Shown here: piece by piece, positions 9,579 to 18,553 of the stretch
Position numbering within the stretch: the stretch's first letter is position 1
Layout of the letters: the number at the start of each line of letters is the position of its first letter
Source: Geminocystis herdmanii PCC 6308
Lineage (GTDB): Bacteria; Cyanobacteriota; Cyanobacteriia; Cyanobacteriales; Cyanobacteriaceae
Length of the DNA: 64,000 nt
Reading direction: 5' to 3'
Assembly: GCF_000332235.1 (NCBI RefSeq)
Contig: NZ_CM001775.1
Coordinates: 1,494,382 to 1,558,381, forward strand
Position numbers and translations under genes: made by a program
Notes under the pieces: generated by a model
Databases searched by the model: none
What the model saw: only the letters and a program-made list of their open reading frames with translations
Told to the model about the DNA's origin: nothing

Positions 9579-9598
9579 AAGGGGGTTTTATCCCCCTT
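9579..9598 (-). terminator. Rho-independent terminator after the Hlip gene
   Basis: Read on the minus strand, AAGGGGG and CCCCCTT form a stem with a 6-base loop, followed by a T-rich run. It lies about 53 bases past the Hlip stop codon. Confidence 0.7.
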
Positions 9599-9651
9599 CT
9601 TTATCAGGTTAAATTAAATTAACCACTTGTATTTATCTTTTAACAGAAAGA

Positions 9652-9795
9652 TTACATTAAGCCTAATTGGGCTAAAATACCTTTTCCAGTTAATAATTCG
9701 GTAGCAATACCGATTACAAAACCTAACATTGCTAAACGTCCATTCCAGTTTTCAGCAAATGCGGTAAATCCGACTTTAGTTTCTTTGTTGTCCAT
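9652..9795 (-). CDS. High-light-inducible protein (one-helix CAB-like)
   Basis: A 47-residue protein. It carries the chlorophyll-binding helix ENWNGRLAMLGFVIGIATEL and ends LGLM, the hallmark of cyanobacterial Hlips/SCPs. These bind chlorophyll and carotenoid next to photosystem II assembly intermediates in the thylakoid and dissipate energy under high light. The ATG is preceded by GGAG at a suitable distance, and a promoter-like pair is visible upstream. Which paralogue (hliA, B, C or D) it is cannot be settled here. Confidence 0.92.
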   Translation of the reverse strand: MDNKETKVGFTAFAENWNGRLAMLGFVIGIATELLTGKGILAQLGLM

Positions 9796-9848
9796 GATTT
9801 TTGTCTCCGATATATTAAAATTGCGTTGGTGTCAAATAACTTAAATCT

Positions 9849-9877
9849 AATTTAACATAGATTTTCAAAGTTGACAA
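9849..9877 (-). promoter_or_regulatory. Putative promoter of the Hlip gene
   Basis: On the minus strand TTGTCA (9877-9872), a 17-base spacer and TAAATT (9854-9849) resemble a sigma-70 promoter. The leader before the start codon would be about 45-50 bases. Found by eye only. Confidence 0.45.
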
Positions 9878-10172
9878 CAAAACTTTACATTATTCACAAA
9901 AAAATTTTAGAACCCACATTCCGCACGTCAAAGTGTATAAATTTAGATTATGAAATGAAATAGTAAAAAAGAACTACGAAGGAAAATCTTGGGGAAGTTT
10001 TTTGAGTAAAAATACTGAGTCAGAGTATAGTTTTTTTGCAAAAAAAGAGAACTTCAACTAATTAGTAGAAAACTTAGACAATTTTAGGGATAATGAGGGT
10101 TAAAACCTACGAGTCAATTAAAAATCTATTCGATCGAGATCGAAGTCTATTAAATACTTGATAGGAATTTAT
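9878..10172. other. AT-rich spacer between divergent genes
   Basis: Holds no convincing gene. It must contain the control regions of the secreted SH3-like gene (plus strand) and the upstream part of the Hlip promoter (minus strand). A GATCGAGATCGA stretch near 10132 is HIP1-like. Confidence 0.4.
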
Positions 10173-10691
10173 ATGATTAAAAAGGGTTGGGCATTAGTAT
10201 TGGGGTTAGGTACTGCTTTTATCTCCACTCCCGCACTGGCTGAAATGTTAAATTTAGGTAAGGCTTCCACTGGGGCGATTATTAAGTTGGATACCCAAAG
10301 TATTCAAAGACAAACTGGTGCAAATAGTGGAAAGGTAAATTTTACTTACTATTTAGGTGGACAAAAGATGCCTTCCACTGCAAATTGTCAGACGGGTAAA
10401 TGGACGGCTAAAGGTAGAGAAAATACACCACAGTCAAAAGCAACCAGTGATATGATTAGTATTGTTTGTTCTGCCAAAACTTTGACTGAGAATCAACAAG
10501 AAGACTTAGCTACAGTTTTAATTTATGATCCACCTTCCAATATACGCCAAACTCCTAATGGCAAAGTACTTTGCAGTATCTCAAAAAAGTTGGTAACTAC
10601 CGTATATGTAGAAGATCAAAATGGTTGGTATCAAACACCCTTATGCGGTGGTGGCTGGATTCATCAAAGTCAAATTCGCCCTTTTCCTTAA
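10173..10691 (+). CDS. Secreted protein with C-terminal SH3-like domain
   Basis: A 172-residue protein with a signal peptide: MIKK, a hydrophobic stretch and cleavage expected after ALA. The mature part has Cys pairs (C near 76 and 100, then near 139 and 157) that could form disulfides. The last 60 residues (NIRQTPNGKVLCS...GWYQTP...WIHQSQI) look like a bacterial SH3b fold. I chose the ATG at 10173 because AGGAAT precedes it; a TTG 15 bases upstream would spoil the signal peptide. Likely periplasmic, possibly cell-wall-binding; function unknown. Confidence 0.7.
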   Translation: MIKKGWALVLGLGTAFISTPALAEMLNLGKASTGAIIKLDTQSIQRQTGANSGKVNFTYYLGGQKMPSTANCQTGKWTAKGRENTPQSKATSDMISIVCSAKTLTENQQEDLATVLIYDPPSNIRQTPNGKVLCSISKKLVTTVYVEDQNGWYQTPLCGGGWIHQSQIRPFP

Positions 10692-10786
10692 TAATTCTGA
10701 TGATGAGAATAAAATAGTTTTTGACATTTTCCGTAAGCTCGATCGATCGACGGCTAAATAATCGATAATGCCATTTTTATTCTTGA

Positions 10787-11011
10787 TTATTCGGGGGTTG
10801 TGGTATTAATAGTTTCTTGTTTGCCGTATAAATAGGGAATGAGGATGAGGAAAAGCAACCACCAAACACAGATTAAGGTGAAAAATAAAGCGGTTAACCA
10901 CATTAGCTCAAACAATAGCCAACTTCCTGCGATAATTCCTATTCCTGTTAGTATAATTGACCAAGGTTGACACCACCAAGGCTTATATTTCCAGATTGAT
11001 GATGACGGCAT
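10787..11011 (-). CDS. Small conserved membrane protein
   Basis: A 74-residue protein with the N-terminal block WKYKPWWCQPWSI and two predicted membrane helices (about residues 19-36 and 38-62). I recall it as a cyanobacterial family of unknown function (possibly DUF6737; from memory). It faces the SH3-like gene convergently and has no obvious operon partner. Confidence 0.65.
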   Translation of the reverse strand: MPSSSIWKYKPWWCQPWSIILTGIGIIAGSWLLFELMWLTALFFTLICVWWLLFLILIPYLYGKQETINTTTPE

Positions 11012-11460
11012 AATTACTTCTCGGCTTACTAATTTTATGGCAAAAGATGATTAAGACTGTAGTTAGTTTATCTGTTATTCTACCTTCGATCGATCTCAAT
11101 AAAAATATCACAAAAATTCAATTTTATTCTTGATTTCTTGAGATTCACAAATTGATTTACAATAGTAAAAATGCCTTTAGTCAATAAATATTTATGGATT
11201 TAAGTACCCACAACAACCTCAGTTCGATGCAAGAATGTTTGATAAGGGCAGGTTTCAGGTTGCAGGTTGCAGGTGTAATTTTCAGAAGATTATATAATTC
11301 GATCAAAGAATTGAAGATAAAAAAATCAATTAGGATATATTTTTTGTCAATTCTTTAACCCTTTCCGATACCTGACACCTGACACCTTTACACCACCTAA
11401 AATTTTATATCGAACTCAGGTATATAGAAGATTTTTTTCTCGAACTGAGGTAAAAATTGA
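11012..11460. other. Gene-free spacer containing a dispersed repeat
   Basis: No open frame is credible. Positions 11217-11333 match 48369-48471 in inverted orientation (see the repeat entry). Around 11368-11395 there are tandem CTGACAC heptamers. Confidence 0.55.
11217..11333. repeat. Copy 1 of ~115-bp dispersed repeat
   Basis: From CCTCAGTTCGATGCAAGAAT through AGATTATATAATTCGATCAA to AATCAATTAGG, this matches the reverse complement of 48369-48471 with few changes. This copy carries about 14 extra bases, two more GGTTGCA-type heptamers, in the middle. Non-coding. Confidence 0.75.
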
Positions 11461-11465
11461 TAAAA

Positions 11466-11484
11466 GAGGGGTTAAAAACCCCCG
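11466..11484 (-). terminator. Terminator downstream of the Zam-like gene
   Basis: GGGGTT at 11468-11473 pairs with AACCCC at 11477-11482; on the minus strand a T-rich tail follows. It lies about 20 bases past the stop codon of the RNase II-family gene. Confidence 0.7.
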
Positions 11485-11499
11485 AATTTTTGAGAAAAT

Positions 11500-13746
11500 T
11501 TAATCCTCGAAATCTTCATCAAGGGCGCTACTACCGCCGCGCACGGTAACTAAGTCGATTTGTTGGCGGTAATAGTCAACGCTTTTAATTTCTACTTCCA
11601 CGGTATCCCCTAAGCGGTAGGCGGTACGGTTTTTTCTCCCCACTAAACAGGTATGGCGCGATCGATATTCGTACCAATCATCCTTAAGAGAGCTAACATG
11701 GACTAAACCTTCTACTAAGGTATCTTCAATTTGCACAAAGAAACCGTAGGATTGTACCCCTGTAATTAAGCCACTAAAGACTTTACCAGTGGAGTCTTTC
11801 ATTTTTTCGGCTTTTTTCAATCCTGCTAAGTCTGTTTCTGCGTCTTGGGCAATTTTTTCTCTTTCGTTGAGATGGGTAATTAAGGAATGTAATTCTGTTT
11901 CCAGATAGGCTTGAATGGCGGTAGGGAGGATATTCCAATTAATTTGACCATGACAAGTATTACTTCCTAATTCAACAGCCTGACTCGATCGAGTAGTACG
12001 TCGATCGCGCCCATGTTCAAAAAGAGCTTTTAATACTCGTTGTATTTGTAAGTCAATATACCGTTGTCCGGGGGAGACACAATGGGTATAAATAGGTAAG
12101 GCTAAACCAAAATGGGGGGCTGGGTGATGAGAGTATTTATCAGGTTTGAGGGAATTTAACAAAAGATAGTGTAACACTTTTTCATAGTCTGATTTGCTAA
12201 ACTCTTGGATGAGATTGTAGTAATCAATGGGGTGTAATTCCTCCTCCGATTCCAGTTGAAAATCGAGTTTTAAGTTTGTCACCAGTTTTAACAAGTCTTC
12301 TAACTCATCCCAATCTGGTTTGGCTTGGGTACAATAAATAGCTGGTAACTGTAACTCTGTTAGGTGTTCAGCGACAACTTTGCCCACTAATACCATTAAT
12401 TCTGTCATCAAGGATAAAACAGGTAAAGTAGCATAGGATGCGATCGCACCGATTCTGCCTTCATCCTTAAAGTAAGAGGTGATTTTATCTAAAGTGATGT
12501 CAAAACCGCCTCTTTGTAGCCTTTGAGCTTTAACCAGAGGGCTAATTTCAAAGAATAGATGATTGAGAAATGGTAGTGTATCCGATAATTCGGGCTTAGT
12601 AGTACCTGAACCGATCATGGTTTGTACTTCTTTATAGGTTAACAGATGATCGACTCGAATCACCGAAGGAGTGATGTTATATTCTAATACTTGCCCTTTA
12701 TCATCGAGGGTGAGTAACACAGAAATGGAGAGTCTATCTTCTCCAGTGACTAAAGAGCAACATTTTTGTACTGATTTGGGTAATAAATCAATCACTTTAT
12801 CCCCTAAGTGAACACTTGTACCTCTTTTTCTTGCCTCTCGATCGAGATGAGTGTCAGACTCAATATAATGAGCGACATCCGCAATGTGAACCCCTAAACG
12901 CCAATGATTATCTTCAGTTTTTTCGAGAGTAAGGGCATTTTCAATTAACAAGTCTAATTCCTTAGAGATTTCTTGTTCGATGGTAATGGTTAACAAATCC
13001 CGAAAATCTGTACGGTTTTCTAAATCAGCTTCGGTGATATTAGGGGTTAAACTTTGTGCCTGTTGTAAAACTCTCTCCGAAAATTCTTGGGGTAAATCAT
13101 GCTTAGAAGAAACAATATCCGTATCAGCGGCGGTTTCTGCATCACTACCTAATACTCGAATTACTTTGCCTACAGGGGGATTTTGTCCGATGGGATACCG
13201 TAAAACGTTAACATGAACGAGGTGATTAACGGCTTCTTCTAAGGGTTGCCCATTTTGTTTCAGACTTAATTCAAACAAAAGTCGATCGTCGAGGGGTACA
13301 GCGCTATAATCCCCTTTATCTTCCACTACCCTCGCCAAAACCGAAGGATTTGCCCTTTCTACAATTAATTTTACCTCACCTTCGGGAGAACGGCGACGAG
13401 TACCCTCTTTAATGATTTTAACTAAGACTCGATCGCTATTCCAAGCATTACTAAGATGAGTTTCTCGAATATAAATATCGTCTGCGTCTTCCTCATCTTG
13501 AATAGCGAAGCAAAAACCTTTACTCGAACATCGTAATTTTGCTTCTACCACGTCTTCTTCTAACACTCGGCGATATTTGCCAAACTCTTTCGTAACTACC
13601 CCAATCCTTTCTAAAACATCGAGAGCAATTTGTAGTTTTTCGAGTTCTTCAGACTCTTCACAACCCAATTTTTTTTCTAACACTTTCCCCGGCACAAGTT
13701 TATCGACACTGAGGTGAGAAAGTATTGTAGCGATTGAAAACTCCAT
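11500..13746 (-). CDS. zam: RNase II/R-family protein, Zam type, with degenerate active site
   Basis: A 748-residue protein with an N-terminal helical region, cold-shock-like domains, an RNB-like core (about 230-560) and a C-terminal S1 domain (VFSGLITGVQSYGFFVQIED, about 650-735). From memory it matches Zam, the acetazolamide-resistance RNase II homologue of Synechocystis, better than canonical RNase R. The RNB metal site TIDxxxxxDxDDA reads TIEQEISKELDLLIENA, so most catalytic Asp are replaced while the rest of the fold (LGVHIADVAHYI, REARKRGTSVHL) remains. It probably binds RNA with little or altered nuclease activity; that is inference. The ATG is conserved and a terminator follows. Confidence 0.8.
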   Translation of the reverse strand: MEFSIATILSHLSVDKLVPGKVLEKKLGCEESEELEKLQIALDVLERIGVVTKEFGKYRRVLEEDVVEAKLRCSSKGFCFAIQDEEDADDIYIRETHLSNAWNSDRVLVKIIKEGTRRRSPEGEVKLIVERANPSVLARVVEDKGDYSAVPLDDRLLFELSLKQNGQPLEEAVNHLVHVNVLRYPIGQNPPVGKVIRVLGSDAETAADTDIVSSKHDLPQEFSERVLQQAQSLTPNITEADLENRTDFRDLLTITIEQEISKELDLLIENALTLEKTEDNHWRLGVHIADVAHYIESDTHLDREARKRGTSVHLGDKVIDLLPKSVQKCCSLVTGEDRLSISVLLTLDDKGQVLEYNITPSVIRVDHLLTYKEVQTMIGSGTTKPELSDTLPFLNHLFFEISPLVKAQRLQRGGFDITLDKITSYFKDEGRIGAIASYATLPVLSLMTELMVLVGKVVAEHLTELQLPAIYCTQAKPDWDELEDLLKLVTNLKLDFQLESEEELHPIDYYNLIQEFSKSDYEKVLHYLLLNSLKPDKYSHHPAPHFGLALPIYTHCVSPGQRYIDLQIQRVLKALFEHGRDRRTTRSSQAVELGSNTCHGQINWNILPTAIQAYLETELHSLITHLNEREKIAQDAETDLAGLKKAEKMKDSTGKVFSGLITGVQSYGFFVQIEDTLVEGLVHVSSLKDDWYEYRSRHTCLVGRKNRTAYRLGDTVEVEIKSVDYYRQQIDLVTVRGGSSALDEDFED

Positions 13747-14405
13747 TGACTATATCCTTTCATTTATAAATAATAACGTTGGTTTGTTTCTCTAATATTT
13801 TTGACTAATATTCTTTCCAGAGAAATTTAAGTCATTAGCCATAGTATTGTTATGTTCAAATTTAAGAGAAACTATCTTGAGAATAAATTTAGTAGTCTTA
13901 GACACAAATAAAGATAGATTCAAATTCAGATAATGATGACTTTGAGGGAGAAAAACGAGGTTGTTGCTATGAATAATAATCGTTTTTTTAAGATGGTGTT
14001 TCAAAGTCTTGACGGAAGAATATTTACCGATGATCGTGAATTATGCTGATTGATTATCCTTAATGATGATTATAGAGACTGTAATGCAAGGAATGTTTTT
14101 TAGTCTTTTTGTGTTTAAAACCATAACTATGCTTTACCTTGATCTACTAATTTTATCCTCAATCTATTAATATATCCTATTTCGATCGATCTGTTTTACT
14201 GATTTATTAATTAGGGTTTGCTGAATAACCCAGAAGACTATTAAAATTTAAGGTTTAGACATAATACATTGTAAGTTATTGATTAATGGCTAAAGCCATC
14301 ACTACAAACTTTTTTGATAAGTAATTTTGTTAACTTGATATAATTATTCGTATCAAAATTTTTGATAACTTTTGTCGTTTAACATTGAGGAGAAGATAAT
14401 TAATT
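13747..14405. other. Long AT-rich spacer, no gene recognised
   Basis: A 70-codon minus-strand frame (13792-14004) has no recognisable features and atypical composition, so I do not call it. Around 14211-14235 AGGGTTTGCTGAATAACCCAG resembles the sequence just after the TSUP gene (63535). Around 14285-14308 GGCTAAAGCCATCACTACAAA is an inverted copy of the TTTGTAGT/AGGG palindrome family. Confidence 0.4.
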
Positions 14406-14750
14406 ATGTCCTATTCCTTTGATATTGTGGGAGTCACCCCTGTTTTAGATTTTTTCTATTATCAGCAAAAACTAGAACAAAATCCTAACCGTAGTAAAGC
14501 CTATCTTGGTAGTTATCAATGTACTTTAGATAGTTTTATTCAATCTACAGAAATGATCCTCGAAAAACCTGATTGGAATTGGGATCAAGTTGTAGAAACC
14601 ATTGTAGATTTTTGGCTACATCAGGAAGAAACCATCAACCAATGGAAAAACACTTTTGATAATTCTACTCAAGAAAATTTGATTGTTGCTAGAGTAGCGA
14701 ATGTTCAATGGTTAAGAAAAGAGTTTAAATCTTTACTGGAAAACAATTAG
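14406..14750 (+). CDS. Conserved hypothetical protein
   Basis: A 114-residue soluble protein, acidic and aromatic-rich, with no signal peptide or membrane helix. It starts MSYSFDIVGVTPVLDFF, and GGAG lies just upstream of the ATG. I do not recognise a domain. It faces holB convergently. Conservation across cyanobacteria seems likely from its composition but was not tested. Confidence 0.6.
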   Translation: MSYSFDIVGVTPVLDFFYYQQKLEQNPNRSKAYLGSYQCTLDSFIQSTEMILEKPDWNWDQVVETIVDFWLHQEETINQWKNTFDNSTQENLIVARVANVQWLRKEFKSLLENN

Positions 14751-14751
14751 A

Positions 14752-14781
14752 GAGGTGTTAGGTATTAGGTATTAGGTTGTA
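14752..14781. repeat. Short GGTATTA heptamer repeat
   Basis: GGTGTTAGGTATTAGGTATT is a run of near-identical heptamers of the STRR type. Similar runs occur at 24137, 25917, 56274 and 57563. Confidence 0.6.
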
Positions 14782-15726
14782 TTAAGATATATCTTGACAA
14801 TCCAAGAAAAAACAATCCCAAACTAAACGAGGTTGTACATAACGCATTAGGGTTTTTTTTACTTTTTCTAAACCTTCAATTAAATTAGTTTTACGGTGTT
14901 TATCCCAATATAAATATTGTAAATAATCTGCTAACCAAATTTGAGTTTCTACTTCTAATTCTTTGGTTATTTCTTTTGCTAAATTTAAGCCCTCAATAAC
15001 ATTATTTGGCAATTTAGTCAATCTTGAGAGCAATTCTGAGGGAATTTCCCTAAGTTTTTGCCAGTCGGCGATCGCTTTTCCAGGGCATCCTTGAGACATT
15101 TTCATTAATTGAGGATAATCTAAAACTTGAGCGGCATCTTGACGATACAAAACTAATTTTAAATGTTCTTCACTCAAACGAGAAAAGGGGATAATTTGAC
15201 AACGAGAAACGAGGGTTGACAAAATAGAATCCACACTAGGCGCTATCAAAATAATTGTAGCTTGTCCCGGTTCTTCTAGGGTTTTTAGTAACGCATTTCC
15301 TGCGGATTCTGCCATTAATTCCGCTGATTCAATGACTACTACAGATCGATCGCACTTTAAAGGCGGACGGGCTAAAAATTGACTAATTTCCCTAATTTGT
15401 TCAATTCTAATTTTCGGAGCAGTTTTTCGTTTTAAGCCTTTTTCTGTGGCTTCTTTAGCGGTTAGAAACGTTCCTTTATCGTTGTAAGTTGGTTCTACCC
15501 ATAAAAAATCAGGATGATTTCCTTCGTATAACTTTTTACAAGCAGAAGCATAATTTTCTGTGGGAGAAATCATCAACATTTCCGTAAAACACTTCGCCCC
15601 AAAGGCTTTACCCACTCCTTGCGCCCCAACAAATAAGTAAGCTGGTGCAATACGATTGATTTCGATCGCCCTTTCCAATAATTCTACTGCAAGGGGTTGT
15701 CCAATTAATTTTGCTAATGGTTTCAT
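14782..15726 (-). CDS. holB: DNA polymerase III subunit delta'
   Basis: Clamp-loader subunit, 314 residues. It has an AAA+ fold with P-loop GAQGVGKA near residue 33 and the strongly conserved DRSVVVIESAELM and GNALLKTLEEPG blocks near 125-155. The SRC motif (TLVSRCQ near 173) supplies the arginine finger. It has no zinc-binding Cys4 module; the Cys near 63 stands alone, which fits delta' variants. The ATG follows LIGQPLAVELL homology. It faces the conserved small gene at 14406 convergently. Confidence 0.9.
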   Translation of the reverse strand: MKPLAKLIGQPLAVELLERAIEINRIAPAYLFVGAQGVGKAFGAKCFTEMLMISPTENYASACKKLYEGNHPDFLWVEPTYNDKGTFLTAKEATEKGLKRKTAPKIRIEQIREISQFLARPPLKCDRSVVVIESAELMAESAGNALLKTLEEPGQATIILIAPSVDSILSTLVSRCQIIPFSRLSEEHLKLVLYRQDAAQVLDYPQLMKMSQGCPGKAIADWQKLREIPSELLSRLTKLPNNVIEGLNLAKEITKELEVETQIWLADYLQYLYWDKHRKTNLIEGLEKVKKTLMRYVQPRLVWDCFFLDCQDIS

Positions 15727-15843
15727 AAAACTAGGAGTTGCTGAAGAAGTTTTTTAATGAAGATTACAGGGGGAAAAGGAGGAGAAAATACTTAGAAATT
15801 AAGGGTTCGATCGCGCAGTGCCGCCTTTGGCGATCGAATATTT

Positions 15844-16698
15844 TTAAGTATTATATTCTAACCATAACTCTAAATCTTCTAAACAATCAAAATCAAAAAG
15901 AGCAAGGGTTAATTCTTCCATTTTTTCTAAAGATAAACTCTGAATTTTACCCGTTAAATCTGGTTCTATTTTTCCTAGATGTTGATTAATAATTTTGATA
16001 ATTAAGTTTAAGGCTTCTTCTACTTTCCCTTCAATTTTCCCTTCAATTTTCCCCTCAATTTTACCTTGTTTTTTGATCTCTTGGTAAATAACAGAACTGC
16101 GCATAATTTCCTCCTTTAATAATGATTGAATGAAGTTTTTATCTAATTTTAATCCTGCTAAAATACTGATGCTCGTCATTAAATCTGATTGTAATTCCTT
16201 TTCCTCAATGTCGTTAACTTTTGTGGCAACTTCCTCTAAGATGTTTTGAGGAGATTCAGTTTTTGCCAACACCGCAAAGGGATATAAAATAGGTTCAGAT
16301 AAAAAAGATGTTGCTTCTTCTTCCCATAGACGAATAATTCTATATTTATGAATGGTGTTTTCATCCTGATATTGTTTTTTAAAAACAAACTCTGAATTAC
16401 TTTTTTGTAAAAAAATAATCACCTGTGTAATGGGATAATTATACTTTCTTTTTAATCTAACATAATAATCTAACATCCTTAAAGGTAAAGGAGGTTTAGA
16501 TTTTGGTTCGGTTTGAAATTCCAGATGTAAAATCCGTTTTCCTACCCTTAAAAATAACACAGAATCTGCGTGGATAGGATTAACATTTAACTCAGTTTTT
16601 AAGACTCGAATTGATGTTTCTTCACTATCAAGTAACCATTTTACAAAAACTTGAGGATATTGTTGGGCTAAAAATTTACAAACATTATCAAAACTCAT
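15844..16698 (-). CDS. Rpn-like recombination-promoting nuclease (PD-(D/E)XK, DUF4351)
   Basis: A 284-residue protein. The N-terminal domain shows the PD-(D/E)XK pattern of the Rpn/PDDEXK_2 group (ADSVLFLRVGKRILHLEFQTE, about residues 43-63). The C-terminal DUF4351-like helical tail ends LEDLELWLEYNT. Between them the linker is a low-complexity run of KIEG units encoded by four near-identical 12-base repeats at 16022-16072. Rpn proteins are DNA endonucleases that promote RecA-independent recombination and often expand by duplication. Two relatives lie at 17427 and 39723. Confidence 0.75.
   Translation of the reverse strand: MSFDNVCKFLAQQYPQVFVKWLLDSEETSIRVLKTELNVNPIHADSVLFLRVGKRILHLEFQTEPKSKPPLPLRMLDYYVRLKRKYNYPITQVIIFLQKSNSEFVFKKQYQDENTIHKYRIIRLWEEEATSFLSEPILYPFAVLAKTESPQNILEEVATKVNDIEEKELQSDLMTSISILAGLKLDKNFIQSLLKEEIMRSSVIYQEIKKQGKIEGKIEGKIEGKVEEALNLIIKIINQHLGKIEPDLTGKIQSLSLEKMEELTLALFDFDCLEDLELWLEYNT
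16022..16072. repeat. 12-bp tandem repeat inside an Rpn-like gene
   Basis: Four units of the type TTCCCTTCAATT (plus-strand reading) encode Gly-Lys-Ile-Glu. Length variation by slippage would keep the frame. Confidence 0.7.
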
Positions 16699-16772
16699 TA
16701 TTTTTCATTAAACTAAATTATTACTATAATTTTAAATATTAATTCTTTTATTATGAATTTCCATTGTTTATT

Positions 16773-17414
16773 ATGACTCAACTTCTTTCTAAAATAGATT
16801 GTGATACTTGGGTAAATGCTACTTGGGATGAATACCAAGGGGCTGAAAATAATCCCGATTATAACAAAGCTAAAATTTATTATCATCAAGGAAAAATTAA
16901 AATCGAAATGTCACCATTAGGACTTGAACATTCTAGGGATCATTCTATCATCAGTAATGCAATTAATTTGTATAGTGTGCTTAAAGGCATCAACTTAAAT
17001 TGTCAAGATAATTGTACCTATCGTAAAACAGGGGTTCGATCGGCACAACCTGATTTATCCTATTATATTGGGGAAAATGTTGATGTTGTACCCTATGGCA
17101 CTGGAATTGTCGATTTAGACATCTATCCTCCTCCTAATCTCGTGATTGAAATAGCAAACAATTCTCTAGGGGATGATTTAGGCATCAAACGGCTTTTATA
17201 TGAAAATTTTGGCACTCAAGAATATTGGATTGTGGATGTACAAAGTCAGAAAATAATTGCTTTTGCCATTAACGATGGTGGTAGTAAAAAAATAAATCAA
17301 TCTCAGGTATTATTAAATCTTGAACTGTCCATCCTAGAGGAAGCACTACAAAAAACAAGAGTTTCTAATCATAGTCAAGTCGGGGCTTGGTTATTACAAA
17401 AATTTAGTACTTAA
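16773..17414 (+). CDS. Uma2-family (DUF820) putative nuclease
   Basis: A 213-residue protein of the cyanobacterial Uma2 family with a PD-(D/E)XK-like fold. PDLSYYI near residue 98 gives the Asp, PNLVIEIANNS near 126 the Glu, and the YW(I)VD block near 155 follows. These families are present in dozens of copies in cyanobacterial genomes and their role is unknown; nuclease activity is inferred from the fold. The ATG at 16773 is preferred over a TTG nine bases earlier. It lies 12 bases before the next Rpn-like gene on the same strand. Confidence 0.8.
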   Translation: MTQLLSKIDCDTWVNATWDEYQGAENNPDYNKAKIYYHQGKIKIEMSPLGLEHSRDHSIISNAINLYSVLKGINLNCQDNCTYRKTGVRSAQPDLSYYIGENVDVVPYGTGIVDLDIYPPPNLVIEIANNSLGDDLGIKRLLYENFGTQEYWIVDVQSQKIIAFAINDGGSKKINQSQVLLNLELSILEEALQKTRVSNHSQVGAWLLQKFST

Positions 17415-17426
17415 AGTTAATCAAAA

Positions 17427-18374
17427 ATGACACAATTTCCTCATGACCAATTTGTGAAAGAATATATTCCTGAATTAATAAATGAATATGGTATCGCCAA
17501 TGCTGGAGAAACATTAAACAGTGAAATGAGAGAAATAGACATTTTTTTTATTCCACAAAAACCAGTGCCAACTTCTCCTGATACATTAGGATTATTAGGT
17601 AAATTAGCTCAAAATACTTGTTTATTTGAGGTTTTTCGCAATCCTGTGGAAACTTATCAAATTCAAGAATGTATTGCTAAATTATTTGATATTCAAAATT
17701 TACAAAGAAGGGAGAAACGTAAAAATAAAGAGAAAATATTATCTGACTCCATACCTTTTTTATGGATTTTAACACCAACTTTATCTCAAAAAAAATTAGA
17801 GGAATTTTCAGGAAAATTAAACTTAAATATTTATTCTGAAGGAATATATTTTTTACCTCCAGCTTTACACACAGCAGTAGTGATAATTCATCAACTGCCG
17901 GTGAATCAAGAAACTTTATGGTTAAGAATGCTAGGTAGAGGGAGTGTACAGGAAAAAGCCATTGAGGAGTTAAAAAACTTACCTGCTAATTATCCTCATC
18001 GAGATAACGTAATTGAGTTAGTATTTAATTTATTCACGGTGTTAGAATTGAACCAAAAAGAAGGAAACATTTTACAACCAGAGGATAGAAAATTAATTAT
18101 GAAATTATCACCAGTTTATTTAGAAAGATTAGCCGAAAAAGAAAAAATCGGTATGGAAAAAGGCTTACAACAAGGATTACAACAGTTACAAGAAAGAATT
18201 GACAAGGATAAAGACTTAATCATTCGTCAATTAGTTCGGAAATTAGGGACAATTGAGGATGATTTACAAACACGGATAAAAGCCCTAAATATTGAGGATG
18301 TCGAATTATTAGCAGAGGATTTATTTGATATGACTTCTATGGATGATTTACAAAAATGGTTAAGTAATTTTTAG
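17427..18374 (+). CDS. Rpn-like / DUF4351 protein
   Basis: A 315-residue protein. The N-terminal half (EMREIDIFFIPQ near residue 34, LFEVFRNP near 66) has a degenerate PD-(D/E)XK look. The C-terminal 80 residues (GLQQGLQQ, RQLVRKLG, LNIEDVELLAEDLFDM, LQKWLSNF) are nearly interchangeable with those of the gene at 39723, so the tail is shared between otherwise different N-terminal halves. The QGLQQ linker is repetitive. It is probably co-transcribed with the Uma2 gene. Function is inferred from the family only. Confidence 0.7.
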   Translation: MTQFPHDQFVKEYIPELINEYGIANAGETLNSEMREIDIFFIPQKPVPTSPDTLGLLGKLAQNTCLFEVFRNPVETYQIQECIAKLFDIQNLQRREKRKNKEKILSDSIPFLWILTPTLSQKKLEEFSGKLNLNIYSEGIYFLPPALHTAVVIIHQLPVNQETLWLRMLGRGSVQEKAIEELKNLPANYPHRDNVIELVFNLFTVLELNQKEGNILQPEDRKLIMKLSPVYLERLAEKEKIGMEKGLQQGLQQLQERIDKDKDLIIRQLVRKLGTIEDDLQTRIKALNIEDVELLAEDLFDMTSMDDLQKWLSNF

Positions 18375-18553
18375 AAATTATATTTTTTTTCTTGATTTGG
18401 TAATCGTCACTTTATGGTTAGTCTTAAGTATAAACTCGATCGAATCTATCGAATCTGATTAAGATTTTTAACTTATTAGTCTAATTTAAGCTAATCTTGG
18501 TTTATTTTGGATTTTATCAGTATCATTATTTTCATCGTCTTTATTTATTCGTC

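Noticed and set aside
13792-14004. 70-codon minus-strand frame in the spacer after the Zam-like gene
   Set aside because: No domain or signal, Asn/Ile/Leu-rich composition expected by chance in AT-rich DNA, and no good ribosome-binding site.
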